Below, in pieces: positions 42,941 to 52,044 of a DNA stretch of 64,000 nucleotides (within the stretch, counting starts at the first letter, position 1; each line of letters opens with the position of its first letter). The DNA comes from JBLMYQ01 sp050260055. GTDB lineage: Bacteria > Bacillota > Clostridia > Acetivibrionales > UBA4821. Where the stretch lies: NCBI GenBank assembly GCA_050260055.1, contig JBLNBO010000018.1, positions 1 to 64,000 on the forward strand, in the 5' to 3' direction. The notes under the pieces were generated by a model. That model was not told where the DNA came from. It worked only from the letters and a program-made list of their open reading frames with translations, and made no database searches. Position numbers and translations under genes: made by a program.

Positions 42941-45287
42941 ATTCTATCTCTTTAATTTCTTCCCACTGCTGTCTGCTCATCAAGACTCTTCTTGGTTTGC
43001 TTCCTTCAAAGCCACCAATTATACCTCTAGCTTCCAGCTGATCAATAAGTCTTGCCGCTCTAGCATATCCAACTTTGAATCTTCTCTGTATAATCGAAAT
43101 TGAAGCCTGTCCCGAATCAATAATCATATCCGCAACTTGTGGAAGAAGTACATCATTATCTCCAGGATCAGGTTCACCTTGAACCGATTCACTTTCAAGC
43201 TTTTCAATAATATCCGTATTATAATCTGCCTGTCCCTGTGTCTTTACGAAATCAACAATTGCTTCAACTTCCTTATCCGTAATAAATGTTCCTTGCAGTC
43301 TGATGGGCTTTGGCTCCCCAACCGGATAATAAAGCATATCGCCTTTCCCTAGAAGTTTTTCTGCTCCCGCAGAATCTAGTATTGTTCTGGAATCAACCTG
43401 GGAAGAGACTGCAAAGGATATCCTTGATGGGATATTTGCCTTAATTACTCCAGTTATTACATCAACCGAAGGCCTTTGTGTTGCAATTATCAGGTGCATT
43501 CCAGCTGCTCTGGCCATTTGTGCAAGCCTGCATATTGCATCTTCAACGTCATTTGGAGCAACCATCATTAAGTCTGCAAGCTCATCAATTATTATCATTA
43601 TTTGAGGCAGGGTTGCACCTGCTTCCTGCTCCTGCATAACTGCATTATAGCCCTTTAAATCCCTCACTCCTCTTTCTGCGAAAAGATTATATCTGCTTAT
43701 CATTTCCTGAACGGCCCAGTTTAGAGCGCCTGCTGCCTTTTTAGGGTCAGTAACCACAGGAATTAATAAGTGCGGTATTCCATTATATACGCCAAGTTCA
43801 ACCACTTTTGGGTCTACCATAAGCATCTTAACCTGGTCAGGCCTTGCCTTATATAAAATACTAGCTATAAGTGTGTTTATACACACACTCTTTCCTGAAC
43901 CAGTTGCACCCGCTATAAGCAAATGGGGCATTCTTGCTATATCTCCAACAACAATTTTACCGCCAATATCCTTTCCAATAGAAAATGCAAGATTTGAAGG
44001 ATAATTCTTAAATTCTCTCGATTCAATTATTTCCCTTAAGTAAACTGCTGAAACCTCTTTATTGGGCAGTTCAATTCCTACTGCTGCTTTTCCCGGAATT
44101 GGAGCTTCAATTCTAACCGCAGGTGCAGCAAGATTCAACGCGAGATCATCTGCTAATCCCACAATTTTGCTGACTTTTACCCCTGCCCCAGGAGAAAGTT
44201 CATACCTTGTAACAGTAGGCCCTCTGCTGACATTAATAACCTTTGCACTTACACCAAAGCTTGAAAGTGTTTCCTCAAGCTTAATTGCAGTATCCTTAAC
44301 ATCCCTTTTCGAGCCTGCATTATCAATATTAGTCGGCGGCTTTAAAAGTTCAACAGGCGGGAATACATAATCATAATCTTTCTTCTCAATAGTATTATGC
44401 TCTAGTTCAATTTCTTCAACTGTTTTTTGTTCTTTCCCTTTTACCTCGTTGCAAATTTCTTGATCAATATTAGCTTTCTTTGCAACCGCCTTAACCTTCT
44501 TTATATGAGTTTCCTCTTCAATTTCCGGACCAAACTGACGTTCAATTTCATTAAGCCTTTGAACATCAAAAGGCTTTCGAATATTTTTCCCTTGTTTTTC
44601 TTCGAGAGCCTGCACATATTTATTTGTTTCCTTTACATGGGCATGAATTTTTTCTTTCGGCTCTATTGAAAAAATATTGTTTAATTTTGCTCCAATTCCC
44701 CTAAGCGCTAAAACCATATCTACAGGGTGGTATCCGGTTATTACTACAAGAATAACTGCAAAAACAGCAAATAAGACTATTCCTGCGCCAACCTCACCAA
44801 AAACCAGGACAAGGGGCACAGTCAGGATTCCTCCGACAATTCCGCCTCCCATCATATCTTTTCCAAAAGAATAAAAATTCTGCAAATTTCTTGTAAACTC
44901 ATATTCAGAATTATATATTCCATGGGTGTCAAATAAATATAGAAGACAGGAAATAAGTACGAGAATTATAGCCGCCGAAATGGTTCTTCTCTTAATATCT
45001 CTGCCGTTGCCTACTACTATATTCCATCCAAAATAAAACACAACAAAAACTGCAATGAATCCCGCCAGACCAAATAGCCCCAGAATAAAATCTTTTGTAA
45101 AAATCCCGAATGGACCCGATTCTTGAGTCATAAACATAGAAACAAATAATAATACCGCTGTAAAGATTATCAAAATTCCGATAATACTTTGGGATAATCG
45201 TTTAGTTGCAGCTTCTTCAGGCGTTTCTACATGAACGCGCTTAATTTGTTTTTTCTTTGGTTTTTTATCATTGTTTGTGTTTTTCAA
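42939..45287 (-). CDS. FtsK/SpoIIIE-family DNA translocase
   Basis: The 782-aa protein pumps chromosomal DNA through the division or sporulation septum. Four membrane segments lie within residues about 30-195, then a charged linker to about 320. The motor domain has Walker A GATGSGKSVC near 470 and Walker B MIIIDELADLM near 570. A C-terminal winged-helix gamma domain (RFKVGYARAARLIDQLE near 735) reads DNA orientation motifs. The start is TTG at 45287 with AGGAGG at 9 nt. Length is typical. I cannot separate FtsK from SpoIIIE function by sequence. Confidence 0.95.
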   Translation of the reverse strand: MKNTNNDKKPKKKQIKRVHVETPEEAATKRLSQSIIGILIIFTAVLLFVSMFMTQESGPFGIFTKDFILGLFGLAGFIAVFVVFYFGWNIVVGNGRDIKRRTISAAIILVLISCLLYLFDTHGIYNSEYEFTRNLQNFYSFGKDMMGGGIVGGILTVPLVLVFGEVGAGIVLFAVFAVILVVITGYHPVDMVLALRGIGAKLNNIFSIEPKEKIHAHVKETNKYVQALEEKQGKNIRKPFDVQRLNEIERQFGPEIEEETHIKKVKAVAKKANIDQEICNEVKGKEQKTVEEIELEHNTIEKKDYDYVFPPVELLKPPTNIDNAGSKRDVKDTAIKLEETLSSFGVSAKVINVSRGPTVTRYELSPGAGVKVSKIVGLADDLALNLAAPAVRIEAPIPGKAAVGIELPNKEVSAVYLREIIESREFKNYPSNLAFSIGKDIGGKIVVGDIARMPHLLIAGATGSGKSVCINTLIASILYKARPDQVKMLMVDPKVVELGVYNGIPHLLIPVVTDPKKAAGALNWAVQEMISRYNLFAERGVRDLKGYNAVMQEQEAGATLPQIMIIIDELADLMMVAPNDVEDAICRLAQMARAAGMHLIIATQRPSVDVITGVIKANIPSRISFAVSSQVDSRTILDSAGAEKLLGKGDMLYYPVGEPKPIRLQGTFITDKEVEAIVDFVKTQGQADYNTDIIEKLESESVQGEPDPGDNDVLLPQVADMIIDSGQASISIIQRRFKVGYARAARLIDQLEARGIIGGFEGSKPRRVLMSRQQWEEIKEIE

Positions 45288-45400
45288 TAGGATTAGCCTC
45301 CTAAACTATGCAGCAATTAATTGTTATAAATAATAAAGAAATATTTTCAAGAATAAATATACCATAAAAAATGACAATAATAAAGGAGGTGTGGCAAGGG

Positions 45401-45429
45401 TTGAAATATAATTTTATATAATATATACT
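45401..45429 (+). promoter_or_regulatory. Promoter of pta-ackA
   Basis: TTGAAA, a 17-bp spacer, TATACT, 78 bp upstream of the pta start. Confidence 0.6.
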
Positions 45430-45506
45430 AATTTATGAATTTATTTCTATTTATTTTTTTCAAATCTTTTCTTCACCCTTTTATCAATATTTTCAGGAGG
45501 ATTATT

Positions 45507-46502
45507 ATGGGCTTTATTGATACAGTTAAAGAGTTGGCAAAAAAAGAACGAAAAAAAATTGTTCTGCCAGAAGGTTCAGATGCTAGAGTAGTAAAAGCTG
45601 CAAGCATGATTATTGCTGAAGATATTGCTGATATTGTCATTCTAGGAAACAAGGATGAAATAATAAAATTGTCTGATGGTGCAGATATCTCTAAGGCTGA
45701 AATAATTAATCCATTGACTTCTCCTAGACTAGAAGAATACTGCCAATTTTTCTATGATCTAAGAAAAAATAAAGGAATAACAATTGAGCAAGCAAGAGAA
45801 ATAGTAAAAGATGAGTTATATTTTGCCAGCATGATGGTTAAATCCGGCCATGCAGATGGAGTTGTTTCCGGCGCAATTCATTCAACTTCCGATACACTCC
45901 GCCCAGCACTACAAATAATTAAAACAGCACCAAATGTTAAACTTGTTTCAGCTTTCTTTATTATGGTTGTTCCTGACACAAGTTTTGGTGAAAATGGTGT
46001 TCTGTTATATGCTGACAGCGGATTGGTTGAAAATCCGGATGCAGAACAACTTTCAGAAATTGCTGTTTCATCGGCAAAGACTTTTAGACAATTAGTCGGT
46101 GCAGTTCCTAAAGTGGCAATGCTCTCGTATTCAACTAAAGGAAGTGCAAGCAGTGAACTAACTGACAAGGTAATTAAAGCAACCGAACTTGCAAAACAAA
46201 AAGCTCCCGATACATTGATTGATGGTGAAATGCAGGGAGATGCAGCATTAATACCTAAAGTTGCCAGTTCAAAAGCACCCGGAAGCCCTGTTGCAGGAAT
46301 GGCAAATGTTCTTATATTCCCTGATTTGAATTGTGGAAACATTGCATATAAATTAACAGAAAGGCTTGCAAAAGCCGAGGCCTACGGCCCTATTACACAG
46401 GGACTTGCAAAACCTATAAATGACCTTTCTAGAGGATGTAAAGCTGAAGACATAGTTGGGGTTGTTGCAATTACATGCGTTCAAGCTCAACAACTCGATT
46501 AA
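45507..46502 (+). CDS. pta: Phosphate acetyltransferase
   Basis: The 331-aa enzyme interconverts acetyl-CoA and acetyl phosphate. Family features: KIVLPEGSDARVVKAA at the start, ASMMVKSGHADGVVSGA in the middle, and a C-terminal PDLNCGNIAYKL and AYGPITQGL. The ATG at 45507 has AGGAGG at 6 nt; the 24 hydrophobic residues of the longer frame are upstream sequence. It precedes ackA by 29 bp, forming the usual acetate-producing, ATP-yielding pair. Confidence 0.96.
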   Translation: MGFIDTVKELAKKERKKIVLPEGSDARVVKAASMIIAEDIADIVILGNKDEIIKLSDGADISKAEIINPLTSPRLEEYCQFFYDLRKNKGITIEQAREIVKDELYFASMMVKSGHADGVVSGAIHSTSDTLRPALQIIKTAPNVKLVSAFFIMVVPDTSFGENGVLLYADSGLVENPDAEQLSEIAVSSAKTFRQLVGAVPKVAMLSYSTKGSASSELTDKVIKATELAKQKAPDTLIDGEMQGDAALIPKVASSKAPGSPVAGMANVLIFPDLNCGNIAYKLTERLAKAEAYGPITQGLAKPINDLSRGCKAEDIVGVVAITCVQAQQLD

Positions 46503-46531
46503 AGTATTAATAATAAAAAGGAGAGAGATTC

Positions 46532-47743
46532 GTGATTATTCTTGTTATTAATTGTGGTAGTTCTTCACTCAAGTATCAACTTATCAACATGTCTACAGAA
46601 GAAGTTTTGTCAAAAGGTATATGCGATAGAATCGGATTGGAAGGTTCTTTCCTCAAACACAGAACTGGAGAAGAAGATGATATTATTGTAAATCAGCCAA
46701 TCCCTGATCACAAATCCGCAGTACAAATTGTATTAGATTATTTATCACATAAGGAGCACGGTTCAATAGATTCATTGGCAGATATAACAGCTGTGGGTCA
46801 TCGTGTAGTACATGGGGGAGAATTTTTTCATGATGCAGCACTTATAAATGATAATGTTATAGACGCGATTAAACAGTGCTGTTCTCTGGCTCCACTCCAC
46901 AACCCCTCAAATCTAATAGGAATTGAAGCCTGTCAGCATCTTTTACCTGATGTTCCGATGGTAGCTGTTTTTGATACAGCTTTTCATCAAGCAATGCCAA
47001 AATATGCATATTTATATGGACTTCCTTATAAATTCTATGAACAATATAAAATCAGAAGATATGGCTTTCATGGAACTTCCCATAAATATGTAGCAAATCG
47101 TGCAGCGAATTTCGTAGGAATTCCTATTGAAGAGCTGAAGATAATCACATGTCATCTTGGCAGCGGTTCAAGCATATGTGCAGTTGACAGAGGCGAATCA
47201 ATCGATACATCTATGGGCTATACTCCTTTGGAAGGGCTGGTAATGGGAACAAGATGTGGAAGTATTGACCCGGCAATTGTTCCTGTAATAATGGAGAAAG
47301 AAGGCCTAGGAATACAAGAAATTAATGAATTAATGAATAAAAAATCCGGTATTTTAGGCGTATCAGGAATGAGCAGTGATTTCAGAGATATACAAAAAGC
47401 AGCCTATCAGTATAATGAGATGGCACAGCTTACGGTAGATATATTCTGTTACAATATCAAAAAATATATCGGACAATATATAGCTGCATTAAATGGTATT
47501 AATATAATCGTATTTACTGGCGGAATAGGTGAGCATGATTGGAGAGTCCGTAAAAAATCGCTAGAAAATCTAGATTATCTTGGTATTACAATTGATAATG
47601 AAAAGAATAGAAATGCAGTTCACAAGACACTTACTAATGATGAGCTCGAAATAACCGGAGGTCGTTCAAAAGTTAGGACCCTTGTTATACACACAAACGA
47701 AGAACTAACCATAGCTAAAGAAACAGCTAAGATATTAAAATAA
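46532..47743 (+). CDS. ackA: Acetate kinase
   Basis: The 403-aa enzyme makes acetate and ATP from acetyl phosphate. Signatures: NCGSSSLKYQL near the N-terminus, VGHRVVHGG, DTAFHQAMP, RRYGFHGTSHKYV, CHLGSGSSI and FTGGIGEHD. GTG start with AAGGAGAG upstream. It is the second gene of pta-ackA. No clear terminator separates it from the lysine-riboswitch promoter, which begins 3 bp after the stop. Confidence 0.97.
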   Translation: MIILVINCGSSSLKYQLINMSTEEVLSKGICDRIGLEGSFLKHRTGEEDDIIVNQPIPDHKSAVQIVLDYLSHKEHGSIDSLADITAVGHRVVHGGEFFHDAALINDNVIDAIKQCCSLAPLHNPSNLIGIEACQHLLPDVPMVAVFDTAFHQAMPKYAYLYGLPYKFYEQYKIRRYGFHGTSHKYVANRAANFVGIPIEELKIITCHLGSGSSICAVDRGESIDTSMGYTPLEGLVMGTRCGSIDPAIVPVIMEKEGLGIQEINELMNKKSGILGVSGMSSDFRDIQKAAYQYNEMAQLTVDIFCYNIKKYIGQYIAALNGINIIVFTGGIGEHDWRVRKKSLENLDYLGITIDNEKNRNAVHKTLTNDELEITGGRSKVRTLVIHTNEELTIAKETAKILK

Positions 47744-47746
47744 TAT

Positions 47747-47775
47747 TTGACAACAAAATACCCAGATGCTAATAT
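47747..47775 (+). promoter_or_regulatory. Promoter of the lysine-riboswitch operon
   Basis: Consensus TTGACA, a 17-bp spacer, TAATAT. The expected start near 47782 precedes the riboswitch by about 25 nt. Confidence 0.8.
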
Positions 47776-47806
47776 TATAACATTAAAAAGCCTAGTTTAA
47801 TATCAT

Positions 47807-47975
47807 AAGGTAGAGGTTGCACTTTTAAAGAGTACTGTTTTTAAGGAGTTCGAGCTTCAATGATAAGACAGAAAAGGTAAAAGTGCCGAAGGAATAATTA
47901 ACTCGTATAATTATTACCTGGGCGTGACGTTAATAGCGGCGCGACTGTCATCGAGAACTCGATGGAGTGCTATCT
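47807..47975 (+). promoter_or_regulatory. Lysine riboswitch (L box)
   Basis: The conserved words occur in order: GGTAGAGGTTGC, an AGTA turn, AAGGAG, GTGCCGAAGG, CTGGGCGTGACG, GACTGTCA and TGGAGTGCTATC. GGTAG pairs with CTATC to close P1. With lysine bound, this leader should favour the terminator at 48037-48065 and shut off asd-dapA-dapB. The downstream genes make the lysine/diaminopimelate precursor, which agrees. Confidence 0.93.
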
Positions 47976-48036
47976 GTTATTGAAATTGAATGCGGCAAGG
48001 TTTGCATCTAAGCTTGCTTTGTCGTATTCCAATACA

Positions 48037-48065
48037 GCTGGTCCATCAAGACCGGCTTTTTGCAT
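48037..48065 (+). terminator. Riboswitch-controlled terminator
   Basis: GCTGGTC pairs with GACCGGC around CATCAA, followed by TTTTT. The segment 47994-48018 offers alternative pairing (GCAAG with CTTGC). About 170 A/T-rich nt then lead to asd with no ORF. Confidence 0.8.
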
Positions 48066-48238
48066 TTTAAAAGTGTTTTTTTATAATAAACAATTAACAT
48101 TAATAACATATAATAATATATAATATTAGTGCTAGGTATATTATTAAAGAATGCTCTTAAATATTTATTATATAGATACATCATTTGCCGGAAGTTATTA
48201 AATGGCGGCTGCATATTATTTTTACTGGAGGGATAATT

Positions 48239-49240
48239 ATGAAAAAATATAATTTAGCAGTTATAGGTGCTACTGGAATGGTAGGAAGAACCTTTCTAAA
48301 AGTGCTTGAAGAAAGAAAACTGCCAATAGAGAATTATTATCTTTTCGCATCAAGCAAAAGTGCAGGTGAAAAGCTGGAATTCATGGGAAAAGAATATGAA
48401 GTTTTAGAACTTACCGAAAACTCTTTTGATAATGGTAATATAGATATTGCTCTTTTTTCGGCAGGTGGGAGCACAAGCTTGAAATTTTCGCCAATTGCAG
48501 CTGAAAAAGGATGCGTAGTTATTGATAACAGCAGCGCGTGGCGTATGGACCCCAATGTGCCGCTTGTTGTTCCAGAGGTTAACCCTAAGGATATACAGGG
48601 CCATAAGGGCATAATTGCAAATCCAAACTGTTCAACAATTCAGGCAGTTGTTGCTCTAAAACCCCTGCATGATAAATATAATATAAAGAGAATTATCTAT
48701 ACGACTTTCCAGGCTGTTTCAGGTGCTGGAAGACAAGGTTGGATGGATCTTGAAAATGGATTAAAGGGAGAATCACCTAAGAAATTCCCGCATCCAATTG
48801 CGGGAAACGTACTTCCCCATATTGATGTCTTTGAAAAAAGTGGATACACTAAAGAAGAGATAAAAATGATAAATGAAACCAGAAAGATTCTTCATGAGCC
48901 TGCAATGAGAATTACATCAACTACAGTAAGGGTTCCGGTCTTCAATAGTCATAGTGAATCTATAAATGTTGAATTCGAAAAAGATTTTGACGTCAAGGAA
49001 CTTATGCAGACTTTAGAGCAAGCTCCAGGAGTAATAGTACAGGATGATGTTGAGAATAATGTTTATCCGCTCCCAATCAATGCCTCTGGAAAAGATGAGG
49101 TTTTCGTTGGAAGAATAAGAAGAGACGAAAGCATTCAAAGTGGAATCAATATGTGGGTTGTATCAGACAACATCCGAAAAGGTGCTGCAACAAATGCAGT
49201 TCAAATCGCTGAAGAGCTTATAAAATATTGGGGAAAATGA
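48239..49240 (+). CDS. asd: Aspartate-semialdehyde dehydrogenase
   Basis: The 333-aa enzyme reduces aspartyl phosphate to aspartate semialdehyde with NADPH, the branch point to lysine, threonine and methionine. The Rossmann motif is VIGATGMVGRTF and the active-site Cys lies in NPNCSTIQA. The SAGGSTSLKF segment is also typical. The ATG at 48239 has GGAGGG at 7 nt. It is the first gene after the lysine riboswitch; dapA starts 25 bp later. Confidence 0.96.
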   Translation: MKKYNLAVIGATGMVGRTFLKVLEERKLPIENYYLFASSKSAGEKLEFMGKEYEVLELTENSFDNGNIDIALFSAGGSTSLKFSPIAAEKGCVVIDNSSAWRMDPNVPLVVPEVNPKDIQGHKGIIANPNCSTIQAVVALKPLHDKYNIKRIIYTTFQAVSGAGRQGWMDLENGLKGESPKKFPHPIAGNVLPHIDVFEKSGYTKEEIKMINETRKILHEPAMRITSTTVRVPVFNSHSESINVEFEKDFDVKELMQTLEQAPGVIVQDDVENNVYPLPINASGKDEVFVGRIRRDESIQSGINMWVVSDNIRKGAATNAVQIAEELIKYWGK

Positions 49241-49265
49241 AATTATCTGAAAGGAGAACTCTGCA

Positions 49266-50153
49266 ATGAAAAAGCTTCTTTTTAAAGGTTCTGGGGTAGC
49301 AATAATTACTCCATTTACAAACGACGGAGTTGATTTTGATAAACTTGGAGAATTAATTGAATTTCAAATAAGAGAAAAAACTGATGCAATAATTATATGC
49401 GGTACTACAGGTGAATCATCTACACTGCCAGATGCAGAACACAAGGCGGTAATAAAATTTGCTGTTGATAAGACTGCAGGCCGAATTCCTGTAATTGCCG
49501 GGACAGGAAGCAATGATACAAGACACTGCATTCATCTATCGCAATATGCTGAATCTGTTGGAGTAGACGGATTGCTTCTTGTTTCGCCATATTACAATAA
49601 AACTACTCAAAATGGGCTAATCGCGCACTATACAGCAATCGCAAACAGCGTTAAAGTGCCAATTATCCTTTATAATGTACCATCAAGAACAGGCCTTAAC
49701 ATACTTCCTGAAACAGTTAGAGCTCTTTCTGAGGTTGAGAATATTGTTGCTATTAAAGAGGCTTGCGGAAATATAAATCAAATCACCGAGCTTGCATCAA
49801 TTTGTAAAGATAAGATATACATATACTCAGGAAACGATGATCATATTGTTCCAATGCTTTCGGTAGGAGCAGTTGGAGTAATATCCGTTGTGGCAAATAT
49901 CCTTCCAAAAGATACGCATGATATGGTAATGAAGTACTTAGAAGGTGATGTTAAAGGTAGTATGGAACTTCAATTAAAAATGTTCGATTTAATTAAATCA
50001 TTATTTATAGAAGTCAGCCCGATTCCTACAAAAGAAGCAATGAATATGCTTGGTTATAATGTAGGCTCTTGCAGGCTTCCTTTAACTAACATGACAGAAA
50101 AAAATATTGAAATCCTTAAAACATCACTTATAAATTACGGATTATTAAAATAA
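49266..50153 (+). CDS. dapA: 4-hydroxy-tetrahydrodipicolinate synthase
   Basis: The 295-aa TIM-barrel enzyme condenses aspartate semialdehyde with pyruvate, the first committed step to lysine. GTTGESSTL is near residue 45, the catalytic Tyr is in LYNVPSRTG, and the Schiff-base Lys in VAIKEACGN. GAAAGGAG precedes the ATG. Standard length, second gene of the operon. Confidence 0.97.
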   Translation: MKKLLFKGSGVAIITPFTNDGVDFDKLGELIEFQIREKTDAIIICGTTGESSTLPDAEHKAVIKFAVDKTAGRIPVIAGTGSNDTRHCIHLSQYAESVGVDGLLLVSPYYNKTTQNGLIAHYTAIANSVKVPIILYNVPSRTGLNILPETVRALSEVENIVAIKEACGNINQITELASICKDKIYIYSGNDDHIVPMLSVGAVGVISVVANILPKDTHDMVMKYLEGDVKGSMELQLKMFDLIKSLFIEVSPIPTKEAMNMLGYNVGSCRLPLTNMTEKNIEILKTSLINYGLLK

Positions 50154-50171
50154 CCCAATGTTACTTTTAAA

Positions 50172-50192
50172 GGGCAACCTTAAGGGTTGCCC
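50172..50192 (+). other. Hairpin between dapA and dapB
   Basis: GGGCAACC / GGGTTGCCC with a 4-nt centre and no T tract. More likely an RNA processing or stability element than a terminator, since dapB follows on the same strand. Confidence 0.5.
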
Positions 50193-50228
50193 AATATATT
50201 ATAATACCTTACCAAGGAGGAAATCCTT

Positions 50229-50981
50229 ATGCTAAAAGCAATAGTTAGCGGCTGTAATGGAAAAATGGGACAAGTAGTTACAACTCTAATTGAAAATGAC
50301 TCTGAGATTGAAGTATGTGCAGGATTTGATACAAACGCCGCGCCAAAAGATTCTTTCCCCATATACTCAAAGCATAAAAGCTGTAAAGATGAAGCAGATG
50401 TAATCATCGACTTCTCTAATGCAGAAGGAATCGAGTTACTATTAGAATATGCAGTTTTAAGAAAAATCCCCCTTGTTATTGCTACTACAGGATTGTCAAG
50501 TTCTCAAATACAGAAAGTAAAAAAAGCTTCGCAATATATTCCAATATTTCAGTCTGGGAATATGTCAGTTGGAATAAACTTAGTAATGAAGCTTGTAGAA
50601 GAAGCATCCAAGGTATTGCATGAAAACTTTGATATTGAAATAATTGAAAAGCATCATAATCAAAAGGTTGATGCACCAAGTGGAACTGCAATCATGCTTG
50701 CAGAAGCTGCAAAATCGGCATTGCCAGAAAAACCTGAATATATTTATGACCGAACAAATGTAAGAAAAAAAAGAAGTAAGAATGAAATAGGTATTCATTC
50801 CTTAAGGGGCGGCACAATAGTTGGAGAGCATTCTGTTGTTTTCGCCGGCACAGATGAAATTATCGAAATAAATCATACCGCATTATCTAGAAACATTTTT
50901 GGGCTTGGAGCAATCAGGGCTGCAAAATTTATTGTAAAGCAGAAACCGGGATTCTATAATATGAAAAGTTTAATAAAATAA
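50229..50981 (+). CDS. dapB: 4-hydroxy-tetrahydrodipicolinate reductase
   Basis: The 250-aa NAD(P)H reductase acts after DapA. N-terminal GCNGKMGQVV (nucleotide fold), IDFSNAEG, and the family signature EKHHNQKVDAPSGTA are present. AAGGAGG precedes the ATG. Third gene of the riboswitch operon. Confidence 0.97.
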   Translation: MLKAIVSGCNGKMGQVVTTLIENDSEIEVCAGFDTNAAPKDSFPIYSKHKSCKDEADVIIDFSNAEGIELLLEYAVLRKIPLVIATTGLSSSQIQKVKKASQYIPIFQSGNMSVGINLVMKLVEEASKVLHENFDIEIIEKHHNQKVDAPSGTAIMLAEAAKSALPEKPEYIYDRTNVRKKRSKNEIGIHSLRGGTIVGEHSVVFAGTDEIIEINHTALSRNIFGLGAIRAAKFIVKQKPGFYNMKSLIK

Positions 50982-51001
50982 TATAAAGGAGAATGATTTA
51001 A

Positions 51002-51472
51002 TTGAGTGAGAAAGTGATAAACAATTATACAGTTACAAATGGTGTCTCTTTAATTACCATGGACAACATTCCGAATAACATGAAGATAATTTCAGAGATT
51101 TTTAATGCAATTGCTAAACAAAACATTAATATTGATATGATTACTCAATCTCCATGCTATAAAGGAATCTTGAATATTTCCTTTACAATTCCAGGAGATG
51201 ATATGTCAAAAGCAATTATTGCTCTTGCAAAATTCAAAAAGGATATCCCCGCTCTTAGACTTGATATAGACTCCAACAATACAAAGATATGTGTATCAGG
51301 CGAGGGAATGAGAACTATACCAGGCGTTGCAGCAAATCTTTTTACTGTTTTATCAAGAGTAGAAATCGAAATCAAGCTGGTAACAACATCCGAAACTGAA
51401 ATATCATATTTGGTTTCAAGCACAGATGAAGAATCTGCAATCAAATCAATAAAAGAAGAATACAATTTTTAA
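51002..51472 (+). CDS. Orphan aspartokinase-type ACT regulatory domain protein
   Basis: The 156-aa product equals the C-terminal regulatory half of an aspartokinase: two ACT domains with VSLITMDNIPNN, IDMITQSP, KICVSGEGMRTIPGVAANL and IKLVTTSETEISYLV. The catalytic kinase domain is absent, and the frame begins cleanly behind AAAGGAGA at a TTG (or the GTG four codons on). So it is an independent small gene, not a truncation artefact. As last gene of asd-dapA-dapB it may act as a separate beta-type subunit of a kinase encoded elsewhere, or bind lysine/threonine to regulate the operon's enzymes. Confidence 0.85.
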   Translation: MSEKVINNYTVTNGVSLITMDNIPNNMKIISEIFNAIAKQNINIDMITQSPCYKGILNISFTIPGDDMSKAIIALAKFKKDIPALRLDIDSNNTKICVSGEGMRTIPGVAANLFTVLSRVEIEIKLVTTSETEISYLVSSTDEESAIKSIKEEYNF

Positions 51473-51475
51473 AAT

Positions 51476-51516
51476 AAAAAGGACTAACTTATTTAATATA
51501 AATTGGTCCTTTTTAT
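51476..51516. terminator. Terminator of the lysine operon
   Basis: AAAAAGGAC pairs with GTCCTTTTT around a 21-nt A/T loop; it also faces the convergent gerW-like gene. Confidence 0.75.
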
Positions 51517-51546
51517 AAACATTTTGAGATTTATACCACTAAATTT

Positions 51547-52011
51547 CTAATCATCGCTTAAACAATCTTTTTTACTGTGAACTTCAGCACTTTTCCCTTC
51601 TTTTTTTACACAAATCTTCTTCTTGACCGAGTCATTTATCTTTTCTACCATTTCAGGAATGAAATCTAATAATTTATCCAATGATGTATTAAAGTTTGCA
51701 GGCAAAACTTTAATATTTTCTTTATTTACTACTAAAAATGCTATCGGTATAATACTTACCCCTGCTCCGCTTCCTCCACCGAAAGGCATTCTTGAATTAC
51801 TTTGTTCGCTTTCTCTAGAATCCTCTTCTTCGATTTCGCCCTTAAATTCACTTCCTCCTGCTGCAAAACCAAATGTGACCTTTGATATAGGTATTATTAC
51901 AGTACCATCAGGAGCTTGTACTGCATCTCCTACAATTGTATTAACATCAACCATATCCTTTATGCTTTGCATAGCAGTCGACATTAATCCCTGAATTGGA
52001 TGTTCATTCAT
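51547..52011 (-). CDS. ytfJ: GerW/YtfJ-family sporulation protein
   Basis: The 154-aa protein has the family signature HPIQGLMSTAM, VGDAVQAPDGTVIIPISKV, FGFAAGGSEF and FGGGSGAGVSIIPIAFLVV. In Bacillus, YtfJ/GerW is made in the forespore and needed for normal germination. The C-terminus has extra Lys/Cys-containing residues. It follows the DUF2953 gene, the same order as ytfI-ytfJ in Bacillus, and is evidence that the organism sporulates. Confidence 0.92.
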   Translation of the reverse strand: MNEHPIQGLMSTAMQSIKDMVDVNTIVGDAVQAPDGTVIIPISKVTFGFAAGGSEFKGEIEEEDSRESEQSNSRMPFGGGSGAGVSIIPIAFLVVNKENIKVLPANFNTSLDKLLDFIPEMVEKINDSVKKKICVKKEGKSAEVHSKKDCLSDD

Positions 52012-52044
52012 TTTTCCTACCTCATTTCCAAAAGTTATATTAAC

